From contig NZ_QMEY01000004.1 in the NCBI RefSeq assembly GCF_003315795.1, positions 124,001 through 188,000 of the forward strand: a stretch of 64,000 nucleotides of DNA. Reading direction: 5' to 3'. This stretch comes from Spongiactinospora rosea (GTDB taxonomy: Bacteria > Actinomycetota > Actinomycetes > Streptosporangiales > Streptosporangiaceae). Made by a program: the position numbers and the translations under genes. Shown here piece after piece: positions 47,282 to 56,553 of the stretch; the first letter of the stretch is position 1, and every line of letters starts with the position of its first letter. The notes under the pieces are model-generated. The model searched no databases. It was not told where the DNA came from and saw only the letters and a program-made list of their open reading frames with translations.

Positions 47282-47341
47282 TTGACCAGTCACGCCCTTC
47301 CGCCGTAGGTTCATGACTGACGAAATCATAGACGACAGTCA
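47265..47341. promoter_or_regulatory. Two TGACTG-N16-CAGTCA inverted repeats
   Basis: The 28-bp element TGACTG-N16-CAGTCA occurs at 47265-47292 and 47314-47341, 49 bp apart start to start, with identical spacing. The two flank the promoter of the methyltransferase gene. A regulator binding both could loop the DNA or block transcription on both strands. The neighbouring CGNR protein is the obvious candidate. Confidence 0.65.
47282..47311 (+). promoter_or_regulatory. Probable promoter of the methyltransferase gene
   Basis: TTGACC (47282-47287) and TAGGTT (47306-47311) lie 18 bp apart. The -35 is inside the first inverted repeat and the second repeat covers the predicted start of transcription near 47318. 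Confidence 0.5.
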
Positions 47342-47354
47342 CGAGGAGACGTTC

Positions 47355-48143
47355 GTGCAGACGCTCAGCCCGCAGACCGCACACGACTGGATCGCCCGCT
47401 GGGACGTGCAGCAGGAGGGCTACCTGCCCGACCGCGAAGACCGGTTCACCGCGCTGGTGGACGCGGTGGAGGCGGCGGCCGGGCGGCCCGACCCGCTGGT
47501 GATCGACCTGGGGTGCGGGCCGGGGTCGCTGGCCGTCCGGCTGCTCGCCCGGCTCCCGCAGGCCACCGTCGCCGCGGTGGACGCCGACCCGCTGCTGCTG
47601 TCCCTCGGCCGCTCCGGGTACGGCCACGTGCGCGGGCTCAGCTTCACCCGGCTCGACCTGCGCGTGCCCGGCTGGAGCGACGCCCTCACCCTGGACCGCC
47701 CGGCCGACGTCGCGGTCAGCACCACCGCGCTGCACTGGCTTGCCGAAGACCACCTGCGCGCGGTCTACGCCGAGGTGGCCTCGGTGCTCCGCCCCGGCGG
47801 GCTGCTGCTCAACGGCGACCACCTGGACACCGGCGACACCACCCCCGTGCTGTCCGGCCTGGAGAAGCTGGTGCACGACCGCGAGACCGCCCGCCGGTTC
47901 GCCGAGGGCCGTCCCGAGGACTGGGCGCAGTGGTGGCAGGCGACCGCGGCGGACCCGGCGCTCGCCGGCCTGATGGCCGAGCGCGAGCGGATGCTCGCCG
48001 CCGCCGAGCTCGACCACACCGAGTCGCCGCTGCTGTCCACCCACGTCGCGGCCCTGCGCGACGCGGGCTTCGCCGAGGTCGGCACCCTGTGGCAGCGCGG
48101 CAACAACCGGCTCCTCGCCGCCGTCACCCCGCCGCGCCCCTGA
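47355..48143 (+). CDS. Class I SAM-dependent methyltransferase
   Basis: A 262-residue methyltransferase. Motif I reads VIDLGCGPGSLAVRLL, the acidic end of beta-2 is AAVDADPLLL, and motif IV-like AVSTTALHWLAEDHL follows. The substrate is unknown. The GTG at 47355 with GAGGAG upstream is chosen over the in-frame ATG at 47313, which lies upstream of the predicted transcript start. Its 3' end overlaps the convergent MFS gene by 20 bp. Confidence 0.88.
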   Translation: MQTLSPQTAHDWIARWDVQQEGYLPDREDRFTALVDAVEAAAGRPDPLVIDLGCGPGSLAVRLLARLPQATVAAVDADPLLLSLGRSGYGHVRGLSFTRLDLRVPGWSDALTLDRPADVAVSTTALHWLAEDHLRAVYAEVASVLRPGGLLLNGDHLDTGDTTPVLSGLEKLVHDRETARRFAEGRPEDWAQWWQATAADPALAGLMAERERMLAAAELDHTESPLLSTHVAALRDAGFAEVGTLWQRGNNRLLAAVTPPRP

Positions 48144-49329
48144 CCCCGCCCTGCTGGCCACCGCGGGTGCGGGCCAGGGCGAGGGCGGCGCCCACGAGGG
48201 CGAACAGCGCGGCCAGTGCGAAGATGGCCGGCGGGCCCCCCTGCTCGCCCGCGCCGCCCGCCACGGCGGCTCCGGCCGCTCCACCGCCCGCGACCGCCGT
48301 GGACAGCCAGCCGAACGCCTCCGCGCGGGACGCCGGGGCCAGTTCGTCCACCAGGAGCGATGTCGAGGTGAGCGCCGGGGTGAGCGTGAGGCCCGCGGCC
48401 AGCAGCAGGACCCCGGCGGGCAGCAGCGAATCGAGCAGGGCCAGCGGGGCCAGGGCCACCCCCATCCAGGCGAGCAGCCAGATCAGCCGGACCGCCGGTG
48501 GCGAGGTCCAGCTCCGCGCGCTGTACACCACGGTGCCGATGATCCCACCGGCCGACAGCATCGCGACCAGCACACCCGCCACGGCGGGCCGCCCCTGCGC
48601 CGACGCCAGCGCGGGCATCCCCACCTCCAGCGCGCCGATCGCGCCGCCCAGCAGCAGGACCACGCCGAGCAGGGTCGGCATGCCGGGCAGCCGCAGCACC
48701 CGGCCCCTGCCCTCGTCATGTGCGGCGGGCCGGGGCGATCGCAGCACCCGGGCCAGCGCCAGCGTGCCCGCCCCGGCCAGCGCGGCGACCCAGCCCAGCG
48801 CGACCGACGCCGACGCCGCCGCGACGAGCGCCCCGAACAGCAGCGGCCCGGTCAAGATCGCCAGTTCCTGCACCAGGAAGACCAGGCTGTAGGCGGCGGT
48901 ACGGCCCTCCGGGCCGATCCGCGCGCCCCAGTCCATGCGCATGCTCACCGAGACCGGCGGCAGCCCGACCCCGGCCGCCAGCGCCAGGCCGACCAGCAGC
49001 CACCCGGGCGCGCCCCGCGCGGCCAGGAACACCAGCCCGAGCAGCGCGCCGAGGTGCAGCAGCGCGGTCACGACCAGCACGCCCCCGACGCCGCGCCGGT
49101 CGATGATCCGTCCCTGCACCGGCCGGGCCAGCCCCGCCCCGGCCGATATCGCGGCGGCGGCCAGCCCGCCCAGCGCCAGCGAGCCGGTGGACTCCTTGAC
49201 CACGAGTACCACCCCGATCGGCCCGACCTGCTGGGTGACCTGGGCTAACAGCCCGCACACCGCCTGCGGGGCCACTCCGGGCAACCGCAGGAACGCCCGG
49301 ACCGGGGAGGGGGAGGTCTCGTCGCTCAC
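48124..49329 (-). CDS. MFS transporter, probable efflux protein
   Basis: A 401-residue MFS protein with about twelve hydrophobic segments; the cytosolic loop appears as GAGLARPVQGRIIDRRGVGGVLVV. No signal for the substrate. Starts at GTG 49329 just upstream of the MFS N-terminus. Its last 20 bp overlap the methyltransferase gene tail to tail. Confidence 0.87.
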   Translation of the reverse strand: MSDETSPSPVRAFLRLPGVAPQAVCGLLAQVTQQVGPIGVVLVVKESTGSLALGGLAAAAISAGAGLARPVQGRIIDRRGVGGVLVVTALLHLGALLGLVFLAARGAPGWLLVGLALAAGVGLPPVSVSMRMDWGARIGPEGRTAAYSLVFLVQELAILTGPLLFGALVAAASASVALGWVAALAGAGTLALARVLRSPRPAAHDEGRGRVLRLPGMPTLLGVVLLLGGAIGALEVGMPALASAQGRPAVAGVLVAMLSAGGIIGTVVYSARSWTSPPAVRLIWLLAWMGVALAPLALLDSLLPAGVLLLAAGLTLTPALTSTSLLVDELAPASRAEAFGWLSTAVAGGGAAGAAVAGGAGEQGGPPAIFALAALFALVGAALALARTRGGQQGGVRGAAG

Positions 49330-49411
49330 CCGTCGAGGGTAACGATCTTCCGTTCCCCGGGGCAGGATGGAGGGCGAGGTACCACTCCGGCATGCTCGGA
49401 CGAGGCGCGAT

Positions 49412-50317
49412 GTGACTGCTGACGGACCGGACGAGCGGATGCGCGCGATACTGGCCGAGGCGGGCGTCCGGTTCGGCGTCCCGGTCGGCGACGCCGAGCT
49501 TCTCTGGTCGCACAGCAACGCGCTGTACGCCGTCCCGGCGGAGTCCCTGGTGATCCGGATCGCCACGAACCCCCACGCGCTCCCCCGGGTGATCTCCTCG
49601 GTCGCGGTGACCCGGTGGCTCGACGGCCAGGGCTACCCGTGCGTGGTCCCCGCCGACCTCCCCGGTCACCCCCGCGTGATCAGGGGACACGTGGTGTCCT
49701 TATGGCGCTACGTGGAGACGGTCACCGCCCCGGAGCCGGGCGGGGACGACCTCGGGCGGCTCCTGCACCGCCTGCACCACCTCGACCCGCGGCCGGTGCG
49801 CGACCTGGGCGAGTTCACCGACCCGCTGGCCGGGGTCGCCGCCGCGGTCACCCGCTCTAACCTCCCCGGACGCGACCGGACCTGGCTGGAGGGCAGGATC
49901 GGCGACCTGCGGGCGGCCTGGAACGGCCTCGCGCCCCCGCATCCGCCGACGCTGATCCACGGGGACGCGCATCCGGCCAACCTGATGCGCGCCGCCTCCG
50001 GCCGGGTCATCCTCGGCGACTGGGATCACGTCGCCCTCGGCAGCCGCGAATGGGACCTCGCCCAGATCCACTACACCCGGCGCCGCTTCGACCACCCCGG
50101 CGCGGCCGAGGTGGAGGCGTTCACCCGCGCGTACCGGTGGGACGTACGGGAGTGGCCCGGCCTGGAGACCCTGATCGCCATACGTGAGATCAGCGGCCTC
50201 AGCGCCTTCATCCGCGCGGCGGCGGTCAGGGAGCCGGCCCGCCGGGAGGTGGCCCACCGCCTGGCCGCCCTGCGCGACGGCGACACCGAGGCCCGCTGGC
50301 ACCCGCCCGGCGGCTGA
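49412..50317 (+). CDS. Aminoglycoside phosphotransferase-family protein
   Basis: A 301-residue protein with the APH/choline-kinase fold: Brenner motif LIHGDAHPANLM and metal-binding GDWDHVALG. The family also includes many non-resistance kinases; no claim of antibiotic resistance is warranted. The GTG at 49412 has CGAGGCGC upstream. It converges on the PrimPol gene with 2 bp between stops. Confidence 0.85.
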   Translation: MTADGPDERMRAILAEAGVRFGVPVGDAELLWSHSNALYAVPAESLVIRIATNPHALPRVISSVAVTRWLDGQGYPCVVPADLPGHPRVIRGHVVSLWRYVETVTAPEPGGDDLGRLLHRLHHLDPRPVRDLGEFTDPLAGVAAAVTRSNLPGRDRTWLEGRIGDLRAAWNGLAPPHPPTLIHGDAHPANLMRAASGRVILGDWDHVALGSREWDLAQIHYTRRRFDHPGAAEVEAFTRAYRWDVREWPGLETLIAIREISGLSAFIRAAAVREPARREVAHRLAALRDGDTEARWHPPGG

Positions 50318-50319
50318 GG

Positions 50320-51315
50320 TCAGGGCCTGGCCTTGCTGGGCTGGACCCGCTTGGGCTCGCCGGGCATCTTGGGGTAGTTCGGGGGGTAGGGCATGTCGCC
50401 GCGCTCGTCGGCGTGGAACCATTCGAGCAGTGGGGCCAGGGAGTACGCCTCGTCGTCCAGGCCGGCGTGGACGTCGCCGAGTTCGGCGTAGCGGGCCGGG
50501 ACGGTGCGGATGTCGAAGGCGGCCGGGTCGACCTCGGAAAGTTCGTCCCAGGTGACCGGGGTGGAGACCGGGGCGTGCGGCCTGGCGCGGATGGAGTAGG
50601 CGGCGGCCACGGTGCGGTCCAGGGCGTTCTGGTTGAAGTCGATGAAGACGCGCTCGCCGCGTTCCTCCTTCCACCAGGCGGTGGTGGCGAGGTCGGGGGC
50701 GCGGCGTTCGACCTCGCGGGCCAGGGCGATGGCCGCGTACCGGACCTGGACGAAGTCCCATTCGGGGCGGACGCGCACGGCGATGTGGACGCCCCGGCTG
50801 CCGGAGGTCTTCGGAAAACCGGTGATGCCGAGTTCGCCGAGCACGTCGCGCACCACGAAGGCGACCTCGCGGGCCTGGCCGAAGCCGGTGCCCGGCTGCG
50901 GGTCGATGTCGATCCGCAGCTCGTCGGGGTGGGCGAGGTCGGCGGCACGGGCCTGCCAGGGGTGGAAGTCGATGGTGCCCAGGTTGGCGCACCAGGCGAG
51001 GTCGGCCACCTCGGTGACCAGCAGCGTCTCGGCGGTACGCCCGCTGGGGAAGCGCACGGTCACGCCCTGGACCCACTCGGGCCGCTTGGCGGGCAGCCGC
51101 TTCTGGTAGATGGCGTCGTTGAGCACGCCGTCCGGGTGGCGCTTGATGTACGTCGGCCGGTCGCGGAGCCCGCGCAGCGCGCCCTCGCCCACACTGACGT
51201 AGTACTCCACGAGTTCCCGCTTGGTCGCCCCGATCTCCGGGAAATACACCTTGTCGGGATTGGTGACTTTGACAGTGCGCTGCCCGACTTCGAGTTCTAT
51301 GTACGGCGAGGCCAT
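50320..51315 (-). CDS. LigD-type polymerase domain protein (PrimPol-like)
   Basis: A 331-residue stand-alone archaeo-eukaryotic primase-polymerase of the LigD PolDom group. Metal-binding Asp residues are in DELRIDIDPQPG and the later VFIDFNQNALDRTV, with the basic TSGSRGVHIAVRV. No ligase or nuclease domain is attached. In mycobacteria a stand-alone PrimPolC works with LigC in base-excision repair; LigC is encoded 4 kb upstream here. ATG at 51315. Confidence 0.92.
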   Translation of the reverse strand: MASPYIELEVGQRTVKVTNPDKVYFPEIGATKRELVEYYVSVGEGALRGLRDRPTYIKRHPDGVLNDAIYQKRLPAKRPEWVQGVTVRFPSGRTAETLLVTEVADLAWCANLGTIDFHPWQARAADLAHPDELRIDIDPQPGTGFGQAREVAFVVRDVLGELGITGFPKTSGSRGVHIAVRVRPEWDFVQVRYAAIALAREVERRAPDLATTAWWKEERGERVFIDFNQNALDRTVAAAYSIRARPHAPVSTPVTWDELSEVDPAAFDIRTVPARYAELGDVHAGLDDEAYSLAPLLEWFHADERGDMPYPPNYPKMPGEPKRVQPSKARP

Positions 51316-51677
51316 GCTCCCGACCGTACCCCCGCTGACCTGCCCGGGTGTAGGGCGGGCCCGTCCCGGAGCCGCCCGATGGCGGGATCGGGCGCTCGAC
51401 GGGACGGACCACGACGACCATCCGCCGCGCCGGTGACTTCGCCGGGCGCTGGCGCATCGCCCGGCCGCCGGCGGCGGTCGGCCTCCCGGTCAGGGCGCCC
51501 AGCACGGGCGAGGGCCGGCGCCATCCGGGGCAGGCCGCGGACGGTCTCCCCATTCATCGATGGAAGGTGACACACCTCCCACACATACAAAGACGCCAAA
51601 TCTCCCCCGAAAGGATGCTTCCACCCGCAACTCGCTCCGATGGAGCGTCCCGCGCGCCGCGATCGTAGGCTGGAGAC
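51316..51677. other. Divergent intergenic region before msrB
   Basis: No convincing gene in 362 bp. It should carry promoters for the PrimPol gene (minus) and msrB (plus). The imperfect stem GGAAGGTG-ACA-CACCTCCC around 51560-51578 is the only notable structure. Confidence 0.5.
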
Positions 51678-52091
51678 ATGGAAAAAGTGGTCAAGAGCGA
51701 CGCCGAGTGGCGAGTGCAGCTCTCGCCCGAGGAGTTCAGGGTGCTGCGCCAGGCGGGCACCGAGCGCCCCTTCACCGGAGAGTACGTCGACACCAAGGCG
51801 ATCGGCGTCTACTCCTGCCGCGCCTGCGGCGCGGAGTTGTTCCGCTCCGAAACCAAGTTCGACTCCCACTGCGGCTGGCCGTCCTTCTTCGAGCCGTCCG
51901 GCTCGGACGCCGTGGTGCTCATCGAGGACCGTTCGCTCGGCATGGTGCGCACCGAGGTCCGCTGCGCCCGGTGCGACTCCCACCTCGGACACGTGTTCCA
52001 CGGTGAGGGCTACGCGACCCCGACGGATGACCGCTACTGCATCAATTCGATCGCCTTGCGACTGGAGCCCGCCCAGCAGCCCGCCAAATAG
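51678..52091 (+). CDS. msrB: Peptide-methionine (R)-S-oxide reductase
   Basis: A 137-residue MsrB that repairs methionine-R-sulfoxide. Two CxxC pairs (SCRACG, RCARCD) bind structural zinc and C121 in DRYCINS is catalytic. The full core [22 protein letters not shown] is present. ATG at 51678 has GGAG upstream. Confidence 0.97.
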   Translation: MEKVVKSDAEWRVQLSPEEFRVLRQAGTERPFTGEYVDTKAIGVYSCRACGAELFRSETKFDSHCGWPSFFEPSGSDAVVLIEDRSLGMVRTEVRCARCDSHLGHVFHGEGYATPTDDRYCINSIALRLEPAQQPAK

Positions 52092-52174
52092 CCATATCCG
52101 GTCAGGTTTAGGTCTTGCGCGTCCCTTGCCACCGCCAGGAAGCTAATGGCGATCGGCGACAGAGGGGGCGCTCA

Positions 52175-52285
52175 ATGCCAGGGGGAACGCGTGCCGGCGG
52201 ATCGGAGGCGGACATCATCGGCGGCCCCGCCGGCGGGCGGGCGGCCGTCCTGACGCACATCGTGCCGGCACGCGGCCCGGGCTGA
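52175..52285 (+). CDS. Possible 36-residue ORF
   Basis: Begins at ATG with a strong GAGGGGG site six bases upstream; Gly/Ala-rich product with ADIIGGPAGGRAAVLTHIVP. No family. The ribosome site is the main support, so this may be a spurious frame. Confidence 0.3.
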   Translation: MPGGTRAGGSEADIIGGPAGGRAAVLTHIVPARGPG

Positions 52286-52314
52286 AGCGGGAGGGTCCGA
52301 TCAGCGGCTTCCGG

Positions 52315-52476
52315 ATGGCGAGGGCGGAGATCGTGCTGATGACGGCCCGATCCCTGCTACCGGTGTTGCGGGACCGCCTGCACCTGCGGCACAGGTGGCA
52401 GACCATCGAGACCATCGGCAGGGTGCTCACCCAGCGGTGCGTCAAGTGCGGCAAGACCAGGGTCCGGATCAGATGA
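52315..52476 (+). CDS. Possible 53-residue protein with one CxxC
   Basis: An ATG-initiated frame encoding HLRHRWQTIETIGRVLTQ followed by CVKCG and a basic tail. One CxxC with two His could form a zinc site. It lacks a good ribosome site. It sits between msrB and a convergent gene. Confidence 0.4.
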   Translation: MARAEIVLMTARSLLPVLRDRLHLRHRWQTIETIGRVLTQRCVKCGKTRVRIR

Positions 52477-52488
52477 GCCCGGCGGCCG

Positions 52489-53232
52489 TCAGTCCTTCGG
52501 CTTGGGATGGGTGACCCGGCAGTTGGCGTCGTCGGGGCCGAGGATGTTGGCGAGCACCGGGTTGCCGTTCTCCCCGAACTCCGCCTGCACGAAGACGATC
52601 GGGTCGGCGACGCCCTGCTCCTCGATCAGGTAGCGCAGGCCGCGCTGGCACAGTTCGAGCGCGGCGCGGGAGTTGTCCGCCGACTGCGGCAGGTCGGTGT
52701 AGATGCGCAGGTAGCCGCCGACCGAGCGGACGTCGGTGATGCGCTTGGCGGGCGCGTCCTTCTTGCTGCGGAGAAACTCCACCGCCCGCGTGTCGGTGTG
52801 CTCGGACGGGCCGGACGCGCGGTCGGCGGTCTTGCGCTCGCGCTTCTTGCCGTCGCTCTTCTTCTCGTCCGGCTTCTTGTCGCCCGGCTTCTCGCCGTCC
52901 GGCTTCTTGGGGTCCTCGGGCTTCTGCTCGGTCTTCCCGGCGTCCGCGGCGACGACCGGCCCCTCCGAGGGGACGCGGGCGGGTGCGGCGTACGGCGGGC
53001 CGCCGGTGGCCGCGGGCGCCGCGGTGCCCGAAGGCGCGGCGACGACCGCCGGAGCCTCGTCGCCCCTGGTCAGCGCGTATCCCGCCGCGACCGCTCCGAA
53101 CACGCCGAGCGCGGCCAGATAGGCCACCGCCCGCCGCGCGCTCGTCCCGCCCTGCCCTCCGCGGCGATGCCGCCCGCCGCGACCACTGGAACGCGCCACC
53201 CCGTTACCGCCCGTTGCCACGCTTCGCCTCAC
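52489..53232 (-). CDS. Single-pass membrane protein with Lys-rich linker
   Basis: A 247-residue protein: basic N-terminus, one helix near residues 34-53 (AVAYLAALGVFGAVAAGYAL), an outside linker rich in Lys/Asp/Pro (KKPDGEKPGDKKPDEKKSDG) and a globular C-terminal ~90 residues containing YLRIYTDLPQSADNSRAAL and CQRGLRYLIEEQGV. No family recognised. GTG start at 53232. Downstream of hemQ on the same strand. Confidence 0.7.
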   Translation of the reverse strand: MRRSVATGGNGVARSSGRGGRHRRGGQGGTSARRAVAYLAALGVFGAVAAGYALTRGDEAPAVVAAPSGTAAPAATGGPPYAAPARVPSEGPVVAADAGKTEQKPEDPKKPDGEKPGDKKPDEKKSDGKKRERKTADRASGPSEHTDTRAVEFLRSKKDAPAKRITDVRSVGGYLRIYTDLPQSADNSRAALELCQRGLRYLIEEQGVADPIVFVQAEFGENGNPVLANILGPDDANCRVTHPKPKD

Positions 53233-53312
53233 TCAGCCGGAGAGATCTGCATTGAGTATGACAAATCATGGACGTGTCAGCCTACGCTTCGGCAAAGCGG
53301 ATATTTCGCCCG

Positions 53313-54017
53313 TTACGGCAGGGCGGCGACCAGCTCGGTGACGGGCTTGCGCACCCCGGTGTAGAAGGGGATCTCCACGCGGGTGTGCCTGCGGGCCTTC
53401 GCGGCGCGCAGGTGGCGCATCAGGTCGACGATCCGGTGCAGCTCGTCCGCCTCGAACGCGAGCATCCACTCGTAGTCGTTCAGGGAGAAGCAGGCGACCG
53501 TGTTGGCCCGCACGTCGGGGTAGTCGCGCGCCATCTTGCCGTGCTCGGCCAGCATGCTCCGGCGCTCGGCGTCGTCCAGCAGGTACCACTCCAGCGAGCG
53601 GACGAACGGGTAGACGCTCACGTAGGCACGCGGCTCCTCCTCGGCGAGGAAGGCCGGAATGTGCGACTTGTTGAACTCCGCGGGCCGGTGCAGCGCCATC
53701 GCCGACCACTCCGGCGTGCAACGCCGCCCGAGCGCGGTGCGGCGGAAGCGGGAGTAGACCTCCTGGAGGTCCTCAGAGGTGGGGGCGTGCCACCAGAACA
53801 TGAAATCGGCATCGGCGCGGAAACCGCTGACGTCGTAACAGCCCCTGGTCACCACGTCCTTGCCGGCCACCTGGGCGAGCAGGTCGGCGACCTCGGCGGC
53901 CATGTCCTTCCGCTCACCCTCGCACGACTCGCGCACCTTGAACACCGACCACATGGTGTAGCGGATCACGTTGTTGAGGTCGCGGGCCTTGGGCCGCGCG
54001 CCTTCCTGCGTCGTCAT
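53313..54017 (-). CDS. hemQ: Coproheme decarboxylase (HemQ/ChdC)
   Basis: A 234-residue chlorite-dismutase-fold protein that converts coproheme to protoheme in the last step of the coproporphyrin branch. The proximal heme His is in [13 protein letters not shown] and [23 protein letters not shown] is family-typical. The ATG has AGAGGGTG upstream. It is encoded 49 bp after the oxidase gene and shares its strand. Confidence 0.96.
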   Translation of the reverse strand: MTTQEGARPKARDLNNVIRYTMWSVFKVRESCEGERKDMAAEVADLLAQVAGKDVVTRGCYDVSGFRADADFMFWWHAPTSEDLQEVYSRFRRTALGRRCTPEWSAMALHRPAEFNKSHIPAFLAEEEPRAYVSVYPFVRSLEWYLLDDAERRSMLAEHGKMARDYPDVRANTVACFSLNDYEWMLAFEADELHRIVDLMRHLRAAKARRHTRVEIPFYTGVRKPVTELVAALP

Positions 54018-54066
54018 ATCGGCACACCCTCTTCAAGCCGCCATGGAACCGCGCCGTGATCCCGCC

Positions 54067-55500
54067 TCACGCGGAACCGGCCGACTGCCATTCTCTCGCG
54101 GGGTCCAGGTGGTCTAGTACCCGGGCCGCCGCCGTACGGGCCGTGGCGACGCACGCGGGGACGCCCAGGCCGTCGTAGGCCGCGCCGCAGACCGCGAGGC
54201 CGGGGGCGGCGGCGACGGCCGCGCGGATGCGCGCCACGCGGTCGAGGTGGCCCACCTCGTACTGCGGCAGCGCGCCGCCCCACCGGGTGACGCGGCTGTC
54301 CAGCGGCAGCCCGCGCACGCCCATGACCTCCGACATCTCGGCCATGGCCAGGGCGACCAGCTCCCCGTCGTCGCGCTGCAGCACCCGCTCCTCCCCCAGG
54401 CGGCCGATCGAGCAGCGCAGCACGATCGTGTTGGGGTCGGCCTCGGCCAGGTGCGGCCACTTCACCGAGCTGAACGTGGCCGCCTTGACCGGGCGGCCCT
54501 CGACCGGCGGCACCAGGTAGCCGCTGCCGGAAGGCACCGTGGGGAAGGCGGCCCGGGGGTAGGCCAGGGTGACGATGGCCATGCTCGCGTACTCGATCGC
54601 GGCCAGCTCGGCGGCGGCCGCGGGGACCTCCTCCGCGAGCAGGCGTCCGGCCGGGGCGGCGGGCACGGCCAGCACCACCGCGTCGGCCTCCACGACCTCC
54701 GGCTCGGGCACCGGCCCGGTGACCAGCCGCCAGCCGCCGGGCGTACGGCGCAGCTCGCGAACTGTCACGCCGGTCCTGATGGTGGCGCCCGAACCGGCGG
54801 CCACGGCCTGGGGCAGGCCGCCCATGCCGCCGCGCAGTGTGGTGAACACCGGCCCCGCGCCCGCGGGGGCCTCGGCGACGATCTGCCGCGCGGCCCCGGC
54901 CAGCGAGCGGGCCGACCGCGCCACCGCCGCGACCCTCGGCATGGTCGCCGCGAGCGACAGCGCCTCCGCGCGCCCGGCGTACACGCCGCCCAGGATCGGC
55001 TCGATCAGCCGCTCGACCACCTCCGCGCCCATCCGCGCGCGGACGTAGGCGGCGACCGACACGTCCCCGGTGACCGGCGTGGCGGGCAGCACCTCGTCCA
55101 GCAGCGCGCGGGCCAGACCGGACGGCGTCAGCACGCCCGACCTGCCGAGCCCCGTCAGGTCCGAGGGCACGCCCATGACCTGCCCCGGCGGCATCGGCCG
55201 CAGCGCGCCCCTGGTCAGGATCGACGCCTGCGTCGTGCCGGGATAGACCAGCTCGTCACCGAGGCCGGCCATCCGGGCGAGCTCCTTGCCCTCGGGCCGC
55301 CTGGCCAGCATGGCCTCCGCGCCCGCGTCGACCGCGACGCCCGCCACCTCGCTCACGTGCAGCTTGCCGCCGATCCGCGGCGAACCCTCCAGCACGGTCA
55401 CCCGGACCGCGTCACCCGCCTGCCGCCGCAGGAACCAGGCCGCGGCCAGACCCGCGATCCCGCCCCCGACGACCACCACATGCCGCCCGTCGCCCTTCAT
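54067..55500 (-). CDS. hemY: Coproporphyrinogen III oxidase (HemY/CgoX-type)
   Basis: A 477-residue FAD-dependent oxidase. The dinucleotide fold VVVVGGGIAGLAAAWFLRRQ, the EGSPRIGGKL segment and the C-terminal AVCGAAYDGLGVPACVATARTAA are present. In actinomycetes this enzyme oxidises coproporphyrinogen III in the HemQ pathway; older annotations call it protoporphyrinogen oxidase. The ATG at 55500 is chosen for its GGAGA, although an in-frame GTG lies 21 bases upstream. Confidence 0.94.
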   Translation of the reverse strand: MKGDGRHVVVVGGGIAGLAAAWFLRRQAGDAVRVTVLEGSPRIGGKLHVSEVAGVAVDAGAEAMLARRPEGKELARMAGLGDELVYPGTTQASILTRGALRPMPPGQVMGVPSDLTGLGRSGVLTPSGLARALLDEVLPATPVTGDVSVAAYVRARMGAEVVERLIEPILGGVYAGRAEALSLAATMPRVAAVARSARSLAGAARQIVAEAPAGAGPVFTTLRGGMGGLPQAVAAGSGATIRTGVTVRELRRTPGGWRLVTGPVPEPEVVEADAVVLAVPAAPAGRLLAEEVPAAAAELAAIEYASMAIVTLAYPRAAFPTVPSGSGYLVPPVEGRPVKAATFSSVKWPHLAEADPNTIVLRCSIGRLGEERVLQRDDGELVALAMAEMSEVMGVRGLPLDSRVTRWGGALPQYEVGHLDRVARIRAAVAAAPGLAVCGAAYDGLGVPACVATARTAAARVLDHLDPAREWQSAGSA

Positions 55501-55587
55501 GTCTCCAGACGGTACCGGCACCCGAACGTGACTTCATCGTGACGCCCTCGGTTAAACCGCGCGATGGCCGCGGCCGTGAATGAGACC

Positions 55588-56553
55588 ATGAGCAGAATTC
55601 AGCACGGCCTGCGACTGAGCGTGCCCTTGGCGGCCCTCCTGCTGCTCGGCACCGCGTGCGGCGGCAGTGGCGGCGGCACCGCGCAGAGCACCTCCGATCG
55701 CGCCGAGGCCCCCGCCATCGGCCTCACCGAGGAGGGCCGGTACAACAAGACCGAATCGGACGCGCAGGTCAAGCAGCCGCAGTCCGCCAGGGCAAAGATG
55801 TCCGGACGCGACACCTCGGCCGCGATCGAGCTGGTCAAGGACGAGCGGGCGATCATCTACGTCTCGGAGATGGGCGTCAAGGTCAAGGACGTGCCCGCGG
55901 CGAGCGAGAAGGCCAAGCAGATCGTCACCGCCGCGCAGGGCCATCTGTCCAAGGAGGAGAGCGACTCCTTCGGCAAGCGCGACGCGTCGGCCCGGCTGGA
56001 GTTCAAGGTGCCGCCCCCGGCCTACCCCGGGGTGCTCGCCCGGCTCGGCAAGGAGCTCGGCGACCGCGAATCACTGCGGCAGGGCACCGAGGACGTCACC
56101 GAGGAGGTCGCCGACGTCGAGAGCCGGCTGAAGTCCTCGAAGTCGGCCCTTGAGTCGCTGCGCGCGCTGCTCAAGCGGGCCGACACCATCGGTGAGGTCC
56201 TCCAGGTCGAACGGGAGATCAACGAGCGCGAGGCCGACCTGGAGTCGTTGCAGGCCAGGCAGAAGTCACTGGCCGAGCGGACCGGCATGGGCACCATCAC
56301 GCTGAATCTGTTCGGGCCCTCCGCCGCGCCGAAGCGGACCGACGACTCCAGCGGGTTCGCCGCCGGGCTGCGTTCGGGCTGGCACGGGCTGGTGGACTTC
56401 GCGAAGGTCGTGCTGACCGTGGTGGGCGTGCTGGTGCCGTGGCTGATCCTGATCGTCCCGCTGACGGCCGGTCTGGTGTACCTCGTGCGGCGGGGCCGCA
56501 GGCGGCGCACCCCGCCCCCGGCCGCCGAGACGGGCGAACCGGCGGTCAGCTGA
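55588..56553 (+). CDS. DUF4349 lipoprotein
   Basis: A 321-residue protein. A lipobox LLGTAC near residue 25 marks a lipid-anchored N-terminus, a coiled-coil region spans about residues 170-230 ([27 protein letters not shown]), and a hydrophobic helix near 275-300 is followed by a basic tail. DUF4349 proteins are of unknown function. The gene sits on the strand opposite the heme genes and overlaps hemE by 8 bp at their 3' ends. Confidence 0.88.
   Translation: MSRIQHGLRLSVPLAALLLLGTACGGSGGGTAQSTSDRAEAPAIGLTEEGRYNKTESDAQVKQPQSARAKMSGRDTSAAIELVKDERAIIYVSEMGVKVKDVPAASEKAKQIVTAAQGHLSKEESDSFGKRDASARLEFKVPPPAYPGVLARLGKELGDRESLRQGTEDVTEEVADVESRLKSSKSALESLRALLKRADTIGEVLQVEREINEREADLESLQARQKSLAERTGMGTITLNLFGPSAAPKRTDDSSGFAAGLRSGWHGLVDFAKVVLTVVGVLVPWLILIVPLTAGLVYLVRRGRRRRTPPPAAETGEPAVS

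Noticed and set aside
49412..50317. Aminoglycoside resistance gene
   Set aside because: Only the general APH fold is visible; the family is functionally broad and no specific resistance motif was recognised.
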